Shown here in pieces: positions 7,207 to 13,316 of a stretch of DNA of 13,316 bases; the stretch's first letter is position 1; every line of letters starts with the position of its first letter. The translations under genes were made by a program, and so were the position numbers. The stretch comes from Gammaproteobacteria bacterium UBA1119. GTDB taxonomy: Bacteria; Pseudomonadota; Gammaproteobacteria; Pseudomonadales; Azotimanducaceae. The notes under the pieces were generated by a model. It worked only from the letters and a program-made list of their open reading frames with translations, did no database searches and was not told the origin of the DNA. The stretch spans positions 2,415-15,730 of the forward strand of contig DCBA01000085.1 in assembly GCA_002313255.1 (NCBI GenBank), written 5' to 3'.

Positions 7207-8373
7207 ATGGACTTTGAAACGACTGAAGAACACCAACTCATCCGCGATGCCATTGGTAAGATTTGTGCGGACTTTCCCGATGAATATTGGTCGAAATGCG
7301 ACAACGGGCACTTGTTCCCATGGGACTTCTACAATGCCCTCGCGGAAGCTGGTTGGATCGGTATTGCGATCCCTGAGCAATACGGTGGTTCCGGCCGTGG
7401 CATTACCGAAGCATCGATCGTATTAGAAGAAGTTGCGGCGTCGGGTGCCGCCATGAACGGTGCAAGTAGCATTCACTTATCGATCTTTGGCATGCATCCG
7501 GTGGTCAAGTACGGATCCGAGGACATGAAGCAAAAGTATTTACCTCGAGTCGCGACAGGCGACCTTCACGTCGCTTTTGGCGTGACTGAACCCGATGCCG
7601 GTACCGATACCTCGTCGATTAAAACCACGGCACGGTTAGACGGCGATCAATACTTGGTTAAAGGACGCAAAGTGTGGACCACCAAGGCATTGGATTCGGA
7701 GCGTGTCTTGCTGTTGGTGCGCACTGAGTCGAGAGAAGCGGTTGCCAAGCGAACGGAGGGGATGACGTTGTTGCTGGCCGAACTGCAACGTCCTGAAGTT
7801 ACCATCTCGCCGATCGACAAAGTTGGCCGGAACGCGGTCGCATCTTGCGAGGTTGTTTACGACGATCTTCCCGTGCATCAGACGGACCGCGTTGGTGAAG
7901 AAGGTAAGGGATTTCGGTATTTGCTGGATGGCCTCAATGCCGAGCGTATCCTCGTCGCGGCAGAGGCACTGGGTATTGGTCGTGCGGCGATGCGCCGAGC
8001 GGTGGGTTACGCCAATGAACGTGAAGTATTTGGCCGACCGATTGGTCAGAACCAAGGGGTGTCCTTCCCATTGGGCGAGGCACAGATGCGACTTGATGCA
8101 GCGGAGCTGATGATTAGGAAGGCGTCTTGGTTAATCGACCACGGCGAACCCTGTGGCGCCGAGGCAAACATGGCCAAGTGGTTGGCGGCAGATGCCGCAT
8201 TTCAGGCCGCGGATCAAGCAGTACAAACGCACGGCGGCTTTGGATACGCGCGTGAGTTCCATGTTGAACGCTACTGGCGCGAAGCGCGTTTAATGCGAAT
8301 TGCACCCATATCCCAGGAGATGATTCTTAACTACGTGACGGAGCATGTACTGGAACTCCCGCGTTCCTATTGA
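7207..8373 (+). CDS. acyl-CoA dehydrogenase
   Basis: 388-residue FAD flavoenzyme that makes an alpha,beta-double bond in an acyl-CoA and passes electrons to ETF. Visible: helical N-terminal domain, AFGVTEPDAGTDTSS (123-137) and KVWTTKA (155-161) of the FAD/substrate middle domain, LNAERILVAAEALG (243-256), the FGRPIGQNQG FAD-contact segment (275-284), and the C-terminal QTHGGFGYAREFHVERYWREAR. At the place of the medium-chain enzyme's catalytic Glu the reading is RIAPISQEM, with Pro. A glutamate, E246 in LNAER, instead lies where isovaleryl-CoA and long-chain enzymes carry their base (LDLER in isovaleryl-CoA dehydrogenase). This points to a branched-chain or long-chain type substrate, though it does not prove it. 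It is divergent from MaoC-lyase-crotonase by 49 bp, and very likely supplies their enoyl-CoA. Confidence 0.93.
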   Translation: MDFETTEEHQLIRDAIGKICADFPDEYWSKCDNGHLFPWDFYNALAEAGWIGIAIPEQYGGSGRGITEASIVLEEVAASGAAMNGASSIHLSIFGMHPVVKYGSEDMKQKYLPRVATGDLHVAFGVTEPDAGTDTSSIKTTARLDGDQYLVKGRKVWTTKALDSERVLLLVRTESREAVAKRTEGMTLLLAELQRPEVTISPIDKVGRNAVASCEVVYDDLPVHQTDRVGEEGKGFRYLLDGLNAERILVAAEALGIGRAAMRRAVGYANEREVFGRPIGQNQGVSFPLGEAQMRLDAAELMIRKASWLIDHGEPCGAEANMAKWLAADAAFQAADQAVQTHGGFGYAREFHVERYWREARLMRIAPISQEMILNYVTEHVLELPRSY

Positions 8374-8378
8374 CCGGT

Positions 8379-8394
8379 GATTCGAAGTCGAATC
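8379..8394. other. inverted repeat between convergent genes
   Basis: GATTCGA and TCGAATC form a perfect 7-bp inverted repeat with a 2-base centre, five bases after the acyl-CoA dehydrogenase stop. It sits in the 43-bp gap between two converging genes, the right place for a bidirectional terminator. However, the loop is too tight and there is no T-run on either strand, so a normal intrinsic terminator is not supported. Confidence 0.3.
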
Positions 8395-8416
8395 GAACCT
8401 CCGCGGGGTGATGATC

Positions 8417-10414
8417 TCAGCGGCCGCCGAGCTTTTTGCGTTTATGCTGGACGTAATCGACGAGAATGTATTCGCCTAATTTTTCCGGCGATGTGTAGAA
8501 CACACGGCCTCCATTGATGCGGGCGATGTCGTCCATGAATTCCTTTAGGTATTGGTTGGCGTCAAGCATGAAGGTGTTGATGGCGATGCCTTTTTGAGTG
8601 CAACGTTTGACCGCTTTGTAAGTTTCGCGGATGGTCGCGGCTGTGGGTGGATAGGCAAATTGTGCTTGCCCCTTTTCCAGATGGGCGGTCGGTTCGCCGT
8701 CGGAGATCATGATGACTTGTTTGGTGGAGGCGTCGTGTTTTGCCAACAATCGTTCTGCCAATAGCAGCGCGTGTTGCATGTTCGTCCCGAGTAAATACTC
8801 GTCCCATTGAAGAAAGGGCAGATCGTGGGCTTTTAGCTCTCTAGCGTAAGCGGCAAAACCGATGATGTAGAAAGAATCGCGAGGATATTGCGACGTGATG
8901 AGGTTATGCAGCGCGAGCGCCACTTTCTTTGCAGATTGAAATGAACCGCGCAAAGCCATCGACCACGACAGGTCGACGAGCATGGCGGTTGCCGTGGAGG
9001 TGACTTGTTCGGAACGATAAATTTCAAAATCTTGGTGGCGTAGGCGGACGGGCGTGTGTGGACCGTCGCGATCAATGGCGTTGCGAATCGTCCTTGGCAG
9101 GTGCAAATGAAATGGGTCACCGAATTCATGGGCTTTGGTCTGCTCCAGTCGTTCACCGAAGCGGCCTTCTTCGGGGATGGCATGGTTACCCAAGCTTTGT
9201 CGCCGGAGTCGCGCATAGATTTCGCCAAGCGCGCGTTGCCCGATCATGCGCGACCCACGAGGGGTTAGCTCCCACTTATCGTCGCCGGTAGGTCGCACGT
9301 AGCCTGCTTCTTCGAGAGTATCGAGCAATTTCTTGAGGTCATCGATCGACTCGACGGCCTCATCACCCAGAAGTGATTGCACCAGATCGCTGTCGATATG
9401 GTCCGGGTCGCCGCCGCGTTCGGCCGCTTGTACCTGGGCGATGAGGTCGTCGATCTGGTGCATCTCATCCATGAGTTCCATGGCAGCTTCGAGATCGACT
9501 TGTTCCTTACCATCGAAGCGATATCGGGATCCTTGTGGATCAAGGAAATCCATTTCTTGCGCTAGTTTTCTTAGGGCGGATTCGAGCTGCGGATCACCCA
9601 ACCGATCCGACATCAACGATTGCAACTGTTGTTGTTGATCGGGCGTCAAAGAATTCATTAACGACTGCGACGCAGCCATCTGGCGACGCATCTGTTCGAG
9701 CAGTTCGTCAAGCGTTTTAGGAGGGGTGTCACCAAACATGTCGCCGAATTTGTCCATGAAGTCTTCGAACCCTGGATCCTCGCCGGCAATTTTCTTGACG
9801 AACATTTCGTTCATGGCTTGAACCATGTCTTTCAGTCGCGTGATATCGCCATCCGAAAGGTTCTTGACCATGTTTTCGACGTTCTTGAAGAGTGTTTGCG
9901 TCATCGCTTTACGTAGTTCGTTTAAGAGGTCGAGATATTTACGTTGGGCATCTGGGTTTAGGAATTCATACTTTTCTAGCGCCTTCATCCTTCCCGCGGA
10001 ATCGTCAGGGAGTTCATCCAGCGTTTCTTGGCTACGCTCGGCAATTTTCCGCAATACATCGTTGGCGAACGTTTCACTGTCTTGATCTAGCCATTCATCG
10101 ATGGTGTTCTGTTCCATAGACAGGATTTCAGCGAGCTTTTGCTCGATGTCTTGCATCACGCTCGACAGGTCAAACTGTTGCAGACGTTCACGCTTTTGTT
10201 CGCGCAGCTGTTTCAGCATGTCGCGTAACCCATGGATATAGCCGCCGTCTGGCATCGTCATGCCGCGGGACAATAGGTTACGCATTGCCCACTTTAGGTC
10301 GCCGTATTCCATCAGGTCCTCGGCGATCGCGCCGAGGACATCGTCGGCAGACAAGGGGGCTTGTTGTGAACCGTCCCACGAGCCGTAGCGAAAACGTGTG
10401 GCAAAACGGTGCAT
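8417..10414 (-). CDS. large VWA (von Willebrand factor A) domain protein, partner of MoxR-type ATPase
   Basis: 665 residues, no signal peptide or membrane segment seen. Residues 1-65 form a compact N-terminal part; about 65-350 are highly charged, Met-, Gln-, Asp- and Glu-rich and clearly helical, with coiled-coil character near 65-105 and 235-320. Residues about 354-402 look like a winged helix (LKKLLDTLEEAGYV, then WELTPRGSRMIGQRAL). The C-terminal VWA domain (about 472-655) has a complete MIDAS: DLSWS (D481, S483, S485), T544 and D572 in SDGEP. It should therefore bind Mg2+ and a partner acidic residue. The gene follows the ATPase by six bases; such pairs are like MoxR/VWA chaperones (RavA-ViaA, NorQ-NorD, CbbQ-CbbO) and the I and D subunits of Mg-chelatase. 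No chelatase H or cobaltochelatase large subunit is in the window. The family is sure, the client unknown. Confidence 0.9.
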   Translation of the reverse strand: MHRFATRFRYGSWDGSQQAPLSADDVLGAIAEDLMEYGDLKWAMRNLLSRGMTMPDGGYIHGLRDMLKQLREQKRERLQQFDLSSVMQDIEQKLAEILSMEQNTIDEWLDQDSETFANDVLRKIAERSQETLDELPDDSAGRMKALEKYEFLNPDAQRKYLDLLNELRKAMTQTLFKNVENMVKNLSDGDITRLKDMVQAMNEMFVKKIAGEDPGFEDFMDKFGDMFGDTPPKTLDELLEQMRRQMAASQSLMNSLTPDQQQQLQSLMSDRLGDPQLESALRKLAQEMDFLDPQGSRYRFDGKEQVDLEAAMELMDEMHQIDDLIAQVQAAERGGDPDHIDSDLVQSLLGDEAVESIDDLKKLLDTLEEAGYVRPTGDDKWELTPRGSRMIGQRALGEIYARLRRQSLGNHAIPEEGRFGERLEQTKAHEFGDPFHLHLPRTIRNAIDRDGPHTPVRLRHQDFEIYRSEQVTSTATAMLVDLSWSMALRGSFQSAKKVALALHNLITSQYPRDSFYIIGFAAYARELKAHDLPFLQWDEYLLGTNMQHALLLAERLLAKHDASTKQVIMISDGEPTAHLEKGQAQFAYPPTAATIRETYKAVKRCTQKGIAINTFMLDANQYLKEFMDDIARINGGRVFYTSPEKLGEYILVDYVQHKRKKLGGR

Positions 10415-10420
10415 GTCTCG

Positions 10421-11848
10421 CTAGCCCGAGAAGGAGGCCGTGTGACCGACGGTGTATTTGTTGAGTAACTCGTGCAGGTGCAAACCCTCAAGTACGAACT
10501 CGACTGCAGCAGGCATTTCGGCTCTTACCGTCGTCAGGTCTTTCACCGCTTCCCTAAGACCGGCGACGCGCTTGACGATTGCGGTGTAGTCCGCGGCTGT
10601 TGCCGCTTCGCCGATTTCGACGGTCAAGCCCTCGTTGAACGCCAACGCAATGGTTTCAACGGCATCGACATCGATATACCGGTCGAACACTTTTTTTACG
10701 GCGGCCACGAAAATTCGCTCGGTAATCTTATCTTCCTGGCCCTCTTCCATCGCTTCAAACTCGACTTTCCCATGCAGAGAAGGAACGATAAACGGTAAAT
10801 CGGATAGCCGCGGTACGACGTTCTTTTCTCCCAGACGCAGTGCGCGTCGAAAAGCGTTTGCGAGTAGAGCTTCGTAGTTGGCAACCGATGCTCTGACGGA
10901 CACACCGGACCGTTGGTTAATATCCGGTGAAAGACGCGCCTGGTGGGTGACCTCGGCGATGATTTCCTTCATATACGCAGGGACGTACAGCTTGTGGCCG
11001 TCCAGATCTAGCTCCGTATATTCCTGTTCCATGATGGAGATCTCTTGCTCGATCTCCTGGGGATAATGCGTACGGACCTGGGCTCCGTATCGATCTTTGA
11101 GCGGCGTGATAATGCGACCGCGATTGGTATAGTCCTCGGGATTAGCTGTCGCGACGAGGAAGACATCCAGCGGCAAGCGGACGCGAAAACCTCGAATTTG
11201 TACGTCACGCTCTTCGAGAACATTCAACATCCCGACCTGAATTCGTTCAGTTAGATCGGGCAGTTCGTTAATCGCAAAGATCCCTCGGTTGACTCGAGGA
11301 ATTAAGCCAAAGTGGATCGTCATTGCGTCTGCAAGGTAGCGCCCCTCAGCTACTTTGATGGGATCAATTTCCCCAATCAAGTCGGCGATGGTGATGTCGG
11401 GAGTCGCGAGTTTCTCGCCAAAACGCTCGTCGCGATGGAGCCAGGTGATAGCCGCGTCGTTGCCCTCTTCGGCGACGATCCGTTTTCCTGTTTCCGTGAT
11501 TGGATCGTAGGGATTCTCGGGGATTTCCGCGCCTTCTAAAACAGGAACGAATTCGTCAAGAAGTGTTACCAAACTCCGTACTAAGCGGGATTTAGCTTGC
11601 CCCCGCTCGCCTAGGATTATGAGGTCCTGACCCCCGAGAAGGGCGTTGGTGATTTGCGGTAGGACGCTATCGTCGTACCCGATGACGCCTGGAAACAGCG
11701 GGTCACTTGCCCTTAATTTCTTGATCAGGTTTCTACGTATTTCAATCTTGACCGGGAGTGTTTCGTAACCGCTGACGCGCAGCGCTCCGACGGTACTAGC
11801 TCGGTCCTTCATGCGCCCGAGTGTGTCAGGCTCAGTTTCGGTTGGCAA
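10421..11848 (-). CDS. MoxR/Mg-chelatase-type AAA+ ATPase
   Basis: 475 residues from the TTG at 11848, or 463 from an ATG at 11812; neither has a well-placed ribosome site (GAGAAGGGA lies about 13 bases before the TTG). The AAA+ core is complete: Walker A GERGQAKS (80-87), Walker B-like GIFAINELPDL with E195 but Asn at the usual Asp (N194), sensor 1 in VATANPEDY (N236), and an arginine-finger candidate in LKDRYGAQ (R253). The stretch EGRYLADAMTIHFGLIPRVNRG before Walker B matches the helix-2 insert zone of the Mg-chelatase/MoxR clade. The C-terminal 200 residues form the helical lid (INQRSGVSVRASV near 308-320) and a further helical extension. It probably forms a hexamer that acts with the VWA protein encoded six bases downstream to remodel or metallate a client. 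It is divergent from the Fe-S protein gene. Confidence 0.92.
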   Translation of the reverse strand: MPTETEPDTLGRMKDRASTVGALRVSGYETLPVKIEIRRNLIKKLRASDPLFPGVIGYDDSVLPQITNALLGGQDLIILGERGQAKSRLVRSLVTLLDEFVPVLEGAEIPENPYDPITETGKRIVAEEGNDAAITWLHRDERFGEKLATPDITIADLIGEIDPIKVAEGRYLADAMTIHFGLIPRVNRGIFAINELPDLTERIQVGMLNVLEERDVQIRGFRVRLPLDVFLVATANPEDYTNRGRIITPLKDRYGAQVRTHYPQEIEQEISIMEQEYTELDLDGHKLYVPAYMKEIIAEVTHQARLSPDINQRSGVSVRASVANYEALLANAFRRALRLGEKNVVPRLSDLPFIVPSLHGKVEFEAMEEGQEDKITERIFVAAVKKVFDRYIDVDAVETIALAFNEGLTVEIGEAATAADYTAIVKRVAGLREAVKDLTTVRAEMPAAVEFVLEGLHLHELLNKYTVGHTASFSG

Positions 11849-11876
11849 CGAAGTGATCGAGTTCCCTTCTCGATGG

Positions 11877-11890
11877 TGACGATCACGTCA
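11877..11890. promoter_or_regulatory. operator-like dyad in the divergent intergenic region
   Basis: TGACG, ATCA, CGTCA: 5-bp arms in perfect inverted symmetry around four bases, inside the 95-bp gap between the ATPase (TTG at 11848) and the Fe-S protein gene (ATG at 11944). It is 28 bases from the first and 53 from the second, so a bound dimeric regulator could act on both. No regulator gene is present in the window. Short dyads like this also arise by chance. Confidence 0.25.
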
Positions 11891-11931
11891 TTGAACGAGC
11901 AACTGCGCCGACGAGCGGGGGATCAACAGAG

Positions 11932-11937
11932 TAGAAT
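11932..11937 (+). promoter_or_regulatory. -10-like box placed for a leaderless transcript
   Basis: TAGAAT matches TATAAT at five of six bases and ends exactly six bases before the ATG at 11944, the same geometry as the acyl-CoA dehydrogenase promoter. No Shine-Dalgarno sequence lies in the expected place before that ATG. No good -35 box is found 16-19 bases upstream, so an activator may be needed, or the box may be fortuitous. Confidence 0.4.
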
Positions 11938-11943
11938 CGGACT

Positions 11944-12777
11944 ATGGAAGGCGATCGCGAATATTGTTCAGAACTCAGTCGTACGCAGGGCGAACCGATG
12001 TTAGGAACGGCTGAACCTGTCGATATATGGCTACTGCTCGAATACAAACCGGCGTGGAAATCGCGGGCGGTCGAGGATAACGGTCTGGAAGACGAAACCA
12101 ATCGATGGCTTGAGGATAGCCTCAAAACGTGTGCCGAGAGGGGCTTGAAAGCCCGTCCACAATTTATTCGTCGGCCAGACTTTGACATGGGCACAACGAC
12201 TTTGTTTATCGCTCGAAATACCACGCTGGGCCGGATCGAAGCGTCCGCATACGACGCCCTCTGGGAGGTCGACGTCCTCACATCTGATCTCGCACCGGTG
12301 CGAGAGAACGTTTACTTCGTTTGTACCAATGGTCAGCGTGATCTTTGCTGTGCTAGATATGGATTGCCTACATTTGCGCGCTTGCAGGAACTCGTCGGTG
12401 CGCGCGTCTGGCAAACGACCCACCTTGGAGGCCATCGATTTGCGCCCAATGTCCTGGCGTTACCGCAGGGGATTCTCTACGGCCGAGTAGACGTTGATGA
12501 GGTCGATGCATTTGTTACCACTATCGAATCGGGAGACGTATCGCGATCCCATGTGCGCGGTCGATCAGCGTTTCCGCCCGAGGCCCAGTTCGCTGAAATG
12601 CAAGTTGCCGGAAGGGTCGAAGCGCTTTTGGATATTCGTGATGACCGGGTCCGTTTCCGTACAAACCTGGGCGAGGAGGAGATTCGGGTTCGTTCTGCTT
12701 CGATTCCTATGCAAATTGTTGCAAGTTGTGGTGACGCCGAGTCTAAAGACGTCTACCCGATCAGTGGAACCGCGTGA
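11944..12777 (+). CDS. sucrase/ferredoxin-like (Apd1-type) thioredoxin-fold [2Fe-2S] protein
   Basis: 277 residues, no signal peptide, so cytoplasmic. The Suc_Fer-like signature is clear: C127 in FVCTNGQRD, C135-C136 in DLCCARYG, and TTHLGGHRFAPNVLALP with H160 and H164, then ILYGRV. In yeast Apd1 and Aim32, members of the same family, a [2Fe-2S] cluster is held by two Cys about nine positions apart and an HxxxH pair; here C127, C136, H160 and H164 fit that pattern exactly. The N-terminal half (WLLLEYKPAWKS) is also typical of the family. Bacterial members are of unknown function; redox work or metal/oxidant tolerance is suggested from the yeast proteins. The divergent MoxR-type ATPase is its only close neighbour on the left. 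The ATG start is supported by the -10-like box six bases before it. Confidence 0.88.
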   Translation: MEGDREYCSELSRTQGEPMLGTAEPVDIWLLLEYKPAWKSRAVEDNGLEDETNRWLEDSLKTCAERGLKARPQFIRRPDFDMGTTTLFIARNTTLGRIEASAYDALWEVDVLTSDLAPVRENVYFVCTNGQRDLCCARYGLPTFARLQELVGARVWQTTHLGGHRFAPNVLALPQGILYGRVDVDEVDAFVTTIESGDVSRSHVRGRSAFPPEAQFAEMQVAGRVEALLDIRDDRVRFRTNLGEEEIRVRSASIPMQIVASCGDAESKDVYPISGTA

Positions 12778-12881
12778 TCCCGTCGGGCATGTCGTTGACG
12801 ACGAAATACCGAAGAAGCGGTCGTTTGACTAGCTCGATGGCCCGTTCCTCGACCAGAGCATCGACTATGTAGCGTTTTCGG
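12778..12881. other. 104-bp gap between convergent genes, with a doubtful short reading frame
   Basis: No terminator hairpin with a T-run is seen between the Fe-S protein and the hydrolase. On the minus strand a short frame (ATG at 12919 to stop at 12761, 52 codons) crosses the whole gap and overlaps both neighbours; AAGGAG lies about 11 bases before its ATG. Its C-terminal 40 codons read smoothly (for example VEERAIELVKRPLLRYFVV). I do not recognise it. It may be a small gene, a gene remnant, or chance. Confidence 0.2.
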
Positions 12882-13316
12882 TCAGCTTGTGGACTGCACG
12901 AACGTTTCGATGGCGGCATTAAAAATGTCCGCTCCTTGCATATTGACGGCATGCCCGGTGTCCGTTTCTCGGACAGTGAGATGGGGCATTTTTTTCTCAG
13001 CGAATTCGCGATGCGGTTGGAATGCGGTTTCGAATCGCCCGCAGACCAGAAGCGCCGGTCGGGAATTTAGATGAAGTTCATGGCGAACGGACAAACCCGG
13101 CATCGTGTGTTCTAGCGTATTGGCAATTCCTTCGACATCCAAGAGCTTTGAATCGGCGACTAGTGCATTGTAAATTCGTGGAGGTAATCGGCGCGCATGT
13201 CGGGGATGAACGGGGATTCGTTCAATTGCTTTTGCACCGCCGTGACGTAAATTATTTGCCGAGGTCGCGCCGTTCTCCGTCCAAGATCTAATCGTTTCAG
13301 GTGCCGCAAACGCGGA
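12882..13316 (-). CDS. alpha/beta hydrolase, C-terminal part (gene continues beyond the right edge)
   Basis: The frame is open from the window edge to TGA at 12882, giving 144 residues of a protein whose start and nucleophile elbow lie outside. A TTG at 13142 is not the real start, because the frame reads on upstream as protein-like sequence (WTENGATSANNLRHGG, then RIPVHPRHARRLPPRIYNAL). The visible part is the cap region followed by the last core strands: SRPALLVCGRFE (strand 7 and acid loop), FQPHREFAEKKMPHLTVRE, and TDTGHAVNMQGADIFN, whose His in GHAVN is the likely catalytic histidine. The ending NAAIETFVQS is the usual last helix. It is an intracellular serine hydrolase of unknown substrate. 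It converges with the Fe-S protein gene. Confidence 0.8.
   Translation of the reverse strand, partial: SAFAAPETIRSWTENGATSANNLRHGGAKAIERIPVHPRHARRLPPRIYNALVADSKLLDVEGIANTLEHTMPGLSVRHELHLNSRPALLVCGRFETAFQPHREFAEKKMPHLTVRETDTGHAVNMQGADIFNAAIETFVQSTS

Noticed and set aside
9056..9638. Plus-strand frames inside the VWA gene
   Set aside because: Low-complexity Ser/Cys-rich translations opposite a well-supported coding region with a complete MIDAS; no independent signal.
8417..11848. Magnesium chelatase I and D subunits of chlorophyll synthesis
   Set aside because: Only the general fold matches; no H subunit or pigment genes are present, and the VWA protein's middle region is unlike ChlD.
13143..13316. 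Frameshift in the alpha/beta hydrolase, because another minus-strand frame also reads plausibly here and ends at a TAG
   Set aside because: The frame that joins the C-terminal part is open to the window edge and gives a sensible cap-domain sequence, so no frameshift is needed.
1..13316. CRISPR arrays, tRNA/rRNA genes, insertion sequences, attachment sites
   Set aside because: No regularly spaced repeats, no cloverleaf or rRNA segments, no transposase or integrase and no long flanking repeats were seen by eye on either strand.

Overview
The window is densely packed bacterial DNA of moderate GC (roughly half, judged by eye). It holds twelve protein genes, one of them cut by the right edge, with no RNA gene, mobile element or CRISPR array seen. 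The mix of families (acyl-CoA catabolism, a CinA-type protein without its deamidase domain, TraB/GumN, a MoxR-type AAA+ ATPase with a VWA partner, an Apd1-like ferredoxin) suggests a free-living heterotrophic Gram-negative, most likely Pseudomonadota. No gene here fixes the lineage. TTG and GTG starts seem common, and genes overlap by 1-4 bases at several junctions.

Layout. (1) 143-2388, plus strand: an exported M20 amidohydrolase and, through an ATGA overlap, a 6-phosphogluconate-dehydrogenase-like oxidoreductase with a DUF1932-type C-terminus. (2) 2436-4915, minus strand, read right to left: a stand-alone molybdopterin-binding CinA-type protein, a secreted TraB/GumN protein, and an SDR-fold protein that has lost the Tyr and Lys of its active site. 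(3) 5003-7157, minus strand: MaoC hydratase, CitE-like CoA-ester lyase and a crotonase, all overlapping, so surely one operon. A divergent acyl-CoA dehydrogenase (7207-8373, plus) starts 49 bp away. (4) 8417-11848, minus strand: a MoxR-type ATPase and a 665-residue VWA protein, six bases apart. (5) 11944-12777, plus strand: a thioredoxin-like [2Fe-2S] protein (Suc_Fer-like), divergent from the ATPase. (6) 12882-13316, minus strand: the C-terminal part of an alpha/beta hydrolase running off the window.

How they may work together. The acyl-CoA genes read as one route: dehydrogenation to an enoyl-CoA, hydration (MaoC and/or crotonase) and cleavage of the hydroxyacyl-CoA by the CitE-like lyase, a logic known from branched-chain, itaconate and methylmalyl-CoA metabolism. 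No CoA ligase, CoA transferase or regulator is present, so the substrate stays open. The ATPase and VWA protein resemble known MoxR/VWA chaperone pairs and Mg-chelatase I/D pairs; no client is encoded nearby except possibly the divergent Fe-S protein.

The best candidates for something undescribed are the SDR-fold protein without a normal catalytic site, the large VWA protein with its acidic helical middle and winged-helix-like segment beside an Fe-S protein, and two genes whose TAnnnT boxes end exactly six bases before the ATG, suggesting leaderless transcripts. None of these amounts to proof of a new system.
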